Source: an uncultured Lachnospiraceae bacterium
GTDB taxonomy: Bacteria; Bacillota; Clostridia; Lachnospirales; Lachnospiraceae
Assembly: GCA_944381575.1 (NCBI GenBank)
Contig: CALWLS010000004.1
Coordinates: 1 to 64,000, forward strand
Reading direction: 5' to 3'
DNA length: 64,000 nt
The notes beneath the pieces were generated by a model. The model searched no databases. It was not told the DNA's origin and worked only from the letters and a program-made list of their open reading frames with translations. The translations under genes were made by a program, and so were the position numbers. Numbering within the stretch: position 1 is the stretch's first letter; each line of letters starts with the position of its first letter. This document shows, piece after piece, positions 61,610-64,000 of the stretch.

Positions 61610-62638
61610 TTATGCGGTAAGTGTGATCGATACCCTGTCTCCCGGATCGAACTCCGTCTGGGAGCTGCTGTAGACCGTAAGTATCTGATCGTGATACTGT
61701 ACCGAATAATGTATTTCTCTTCCGTTGTACTGTTTATTTGCTATTATTCCCGGCATACCCTGGCCTTCAGGACTGATCAGAAGCTGCTCCGGACGTACCG
61801 GATAAAGCCCCTTATTCCTGAATTCCCACGGCACCGTACTGCTGTGGAGCATGACATTTTCCTGATCCACCTTGAAGGAATCCTCATTCCATGAACCCTT
61901 TATAAGATTGCATCTGCTTACGAATGTAGCTGCAAATACCGTCTGGGGTTCCATATATATCTCTCTCGGCGTCCCTATCTGCTCTACGGCTCCATCCTTC
62001 ATTATAATTATACGGTCAGCCATGGCAAGGGCTTCGCTCTGATCATGCGTAACGTAGAGTATCGTTGCTCCGGTAAGCTTATGTATGTTCTGGATCTCAC
62101 GCCTCATCTCTATCTTAAGCTCCGCGTCAAGCGCGCTTAAGGGTTCGTCCATGAGCAGAATCGACGGTCTGCCGACTATGGCTCTTGCCAGCGCCACTCT
62201 CTGGCGCTGTCCACCTGAAAGCTCTCCCGGAAGACGATCGGCGTATGGCTTAAGACCGGTGCAGTTTATGGCGTTTTCCACCGCTTCCTTTTTCTCTTTT
62301 TCAGACATCCCCTTATGGCGCGGGCTCTTGAGCGGGAACTCCACATGCTGCCTTACGGTCATATGCGGCCACAGGGCAAAGGACTGGAATACCATCCCGA
62401 GATCCCTTTCCTCCACCGGGACCATGTGTCCATCCCCGGAATAGATCTGGTCATTTAAGCTTACTATACCGCTCGTAGGCTCAATAAACCCTCCCACTAT
62501 CCTTAACAGGGTCGTCTTGCCGCAGCCTGACGGTCCCAGAATCGCTATAAACTCGGAATCCGCTATATCAAGGTTGATTTCCTTCAGGGCTTGGGTCTTC
62601 CCGAAGCTTTTTGTCACCTTTCTTATATGCAGGCTCAT
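61610..62638 (-). CDS. ABC importer ATPase (FbpC/PhnT-like)
   Basis: 342-residue ATPase with Walker [10 protein letters not shown] (residues 34-42), Q-loop FQSFALWPHM, signature LSGGQRQRVALARAIVG, Walker B ILLMDEPLSALDA and a C-terminal TOBE region (PVRPEQLLIS). The FQSFALWPHMTV pattern is typical of iron(III) and 2-aminoethylphosphonate importers. AAGGAGG precedes the ATG. Its first 71 bases overlap the 3' end of the permease gene. Confidence 0.92.
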   Translation of the reverse strand: MSLHIRKVTKSFGKTQALKEINLDIADSEFIAILGPSGCGKTTLLRIVGGFIEPTSGIVSLNDQIYSGDGHMVPVEERDLGMVFQSFALWPHMTVRQHVEFPLKSPRHKGMSEKEKKEAVENAINCTGLKPYADRLPGELSGGQRQRVALARAIVGRPSILLMDEPLSALDAELKIEMRREIQNIHKLTGATILYVTHDQSEALAMADRIIIMKDGAVEQIGTPREIYMEPQTVFAATFVSRCNLIKGSWNEDSFKVDQENVMLHSSTVPWEFRNKGLYPVRPEQLLISPEGQGMPGIIANKQYNGREIHYSVQYHDQILTVYSSSQTEFDPGDRVSITLTA

Positions 62639-64000
62639 AGCCTTTAACCTCCTTATTGACTGAGAACAAATGTTTACGGTTCACTATACAGTAGCCCCCT
62701 ACTACAAGTATCGTGATAATAACTGACATTGCCGCCGCAAGATTATAATCCCCGCCCTGCTGATAATTAAATATCGTTAAGCCTATGGTCTTGGTCCCGG
62801 CAGAGGCGAGTATTGAGGATAATGTAAGCTCCGTAAGCGACGGTACGAAGATCATGAAGGCTCCTGAAAGTATCGGACCCGTTATAAGAGGCAGCAGTAT
62901 TTTTGTCCAGCGGGCCGCAAATCCCCTTCCGGAAGCGGCGCAGGCCTCCTCCATGGCTGGATCCACCGTAAGCAGGGCTGTGGTACTGCCCTTGATCTGC
63001 ATGACAAGGTACCTTGTTATGTAAGCTACTATAAGTATATTTATGGTTCCGTATATTCCGGGACGAAAACCCGGTAAAGGCTCCACCCAGTGAAATATCA
63101 TGGCAAGGGCCAGCACTATTCCAGGTATCGCATATGTGAGCGACGCGCACTTCTCCAGTATTACCGCCGCCCTGCTCTTAAGCCTCAGCTTGGCGTAGGC
63201 TATGGCCGTTCCTGCTATTATACATACCACAGTCGTCACCAGTGCAAGCGTAACGCTGGTCGTTATTGCTGATACTACTCCCCTGTTCTGGAAAACGAAT
63301 GCAAAATTTTTAAACGTAAGGTTCTCCGGCTTAAAATCAAGCCCATAGGCCTTAAGGAAGGATGAGGCCAGCATGGAAAGCATAGGTATGATATTAAGTA
63401 TCATCAGCAGTCCGAGGGTCCCCCATTCAAAGGCCTTCCTTTTAGACTCCTTAAATTCCACTCTTACATCATAGTCTTCCCTGATACTGTCCATGGAAGC
63501 TCCGCGGCTTACGAAAAATCCCTCCAGCAGAGTACCCGCAACGGCTATTACGGAAAGTATCATGGAGAGCGCTGCCGCCAGCGGGAAGGAATTAGGCCCG
63601 AAGCCTATGGCATTCTCATAGATGTATGTGCTGAGCACCGGTATACCGGAGGAAATACCTAAGAAAGCCGGAACGGAGAAATTATCTATTGCGGAAAGAA
63701 ATGCCAGCACGCTTCCTGCCGCTATCGCCGGGGCCGCCGATCTTAAATTGATCTTAAGCATTGCCTGACGCTGCGAATATCCGCAGGCCCTGGCTGCCCA
63801 TTCCATATCTCTCGGTATCTTCCTTAACATATGGACCACGTTTACATACACTATCGGGATATTGCAGAATCCCAGCACAAGTATTATGCCTCCCATGGTG
63901 TATATATCCACTGCCGGAAGTCCTATGGCAGTTATGATCCCGTTGAAGGCTCCCCTTGTGCTTAAAAAACTGCTCCATGAAAGCGTGATTATGTATGACG
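62568..64000 (-). CDS. ABC importer permease, fused two-domain type (5' end outside window)
   Basis: Inner-membrane subunit of the iron/phosphonate-type importer; FbpB/ThiP-like with two permease halves in one chain. EAA loops are ARACGYSQRQAMLKINLRSAAPA in the first half and EEACAASGRGFAARWTKILLPLITG in the second. The reading frame stays open to base 64000, so the N-terminal part and probably the binding-protein gene lie beyond the window. The C-terminal tail is charged and overlaps the ATPase gene by 71 bases. Confidence 0.9.
   Translation of the reverse strand, partial: SYIITLSWSSFLSTRGAFNGIITAIGLPAVDIYTMGGIILVLGFCNIPIVYVNVVHMLRKIPRDMEWAARACGYSQRQAMLKINLRSAAPAIAAGSVLAFLSAIDNFSVPAFLGISSGIPVLSTYIYENAIGFGPNSFPLAAALSMILSVIAVAGTLLEGFFVSRGASMDSIREDYDVRVEFKESKRKAFEWGTLGLLMILNIIPMLSMLASSFLKAYGLDFKPENLTFKNFAFVFQNRGVVSAITTSVTLALVTTVVCIIAGTAIAYAKLRLKSRAAVILEKCASLTYAIPGIVLALAMIFHWVEPLPGFRPGIYGTINILIVAYITRYLVMQIKGSTTALLTVDPAMEEACAASGRGFAARWTKILLPLITGPILSGAFMIFVPSLTELTLSSILASAGTKTIGLTIFNYQQGGDYNLAAAMSVIITILVVGGYCIVNRKHLFSVNKEVKGYEPAYKKGDKKLREDPSPEGNQP

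Overview
The window reads as a stretch of a Gram-positive, strictly anaerobic Clostridia chromosome, most likely Lachnospiraceae. This is inferred from gene families, not from a search: a desulfoferrodoxin and a reverse rubrerythrin instead of aerobic detoxifying enzymes, an ECF vitamin-transport module joined to truA-rplM-rpsI, HrcA/CIRCE heat-shock control, an LCP protein, lipoproteins and a QueT transporter behind a preQ1 riboswitch. No rRNA, tRNA, CRISPR, IS element or prophage was seen. About 60 genes are packed tightly. All but three (desulfoferrodoxin, queT, reverse rubrerythrin) are on the minus strand, so operons read from high to low coordinates.

Layout, low to high coordinate. 0-5.6 kb: murG, ecfA1, ecfT, ecfA2, truA, rplM, rpsI. 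5.7-11.9 kb: an ABC-2 transporter with an 854-residue membrane protein and an OmpR/VanS-type two-component system in one operon. 12-18.4 kb: envelope genes (PlsC, Wzm-like permease, RmlC, DUF2142 protein, ferredoxin-type aldo-keto reductase, DegT sugar aminotransferase). 18.4-23 kb: TcdA, a DUF6125-like protein, HtrA protease, CIRCE-controlled Hsp20 and desulfoferrodoxin. 23-32.5 kb: more surface-polysaccharide genes (LCP ligase, polyprenyl glycosylphosphotransferase, two glycosyltransferases) and nucleoside salvage genes (deoB, udp). 32.5-35.5 kb: riboswitch-queT, rpiB, a heptose-kinase-like GHMP kinase and reverse rubrerythrin. 35.5-41.2 kb: an ECF sigma/RsiV-like anti-sigma operon with two exported proteins, then an exported trigger-factor-like lipoprotein and signal peptidase I. 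41.2-47.4 kb: potABCD, recX and recA. 47.5-56.4 kb: D-threonate-type catabolic pair (dtnK, pdxA2), F1Fo ATP synthase and a cupin. 56.5-64 kb: CLC-F-type antiporter, clpB with CIRCE, a PHP phosphoesterase and an iron/phosphonate-type ABC importer cut by the window end.

The most unusual signals are these. The ATP synthase operon has no atpH (delta) gene, and the alpha N-terminus that would normally hold delta is rewritten. PotA carries about 180 extra residues made of two tandem, surface-protein-like units inside its TOBE domain. Signal peptidase I has a four-cysteine zinc-ribbon-like insertion next to the active site. The two CIRCE operators share the same single non-consensus base, which is exactly what embeds a consensus -35 box. 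The RsiV-like anti-sigma factor has an extra C-terminal domain. A complete preQ1-I riboswitch overlaps the queT ribosome binding site.
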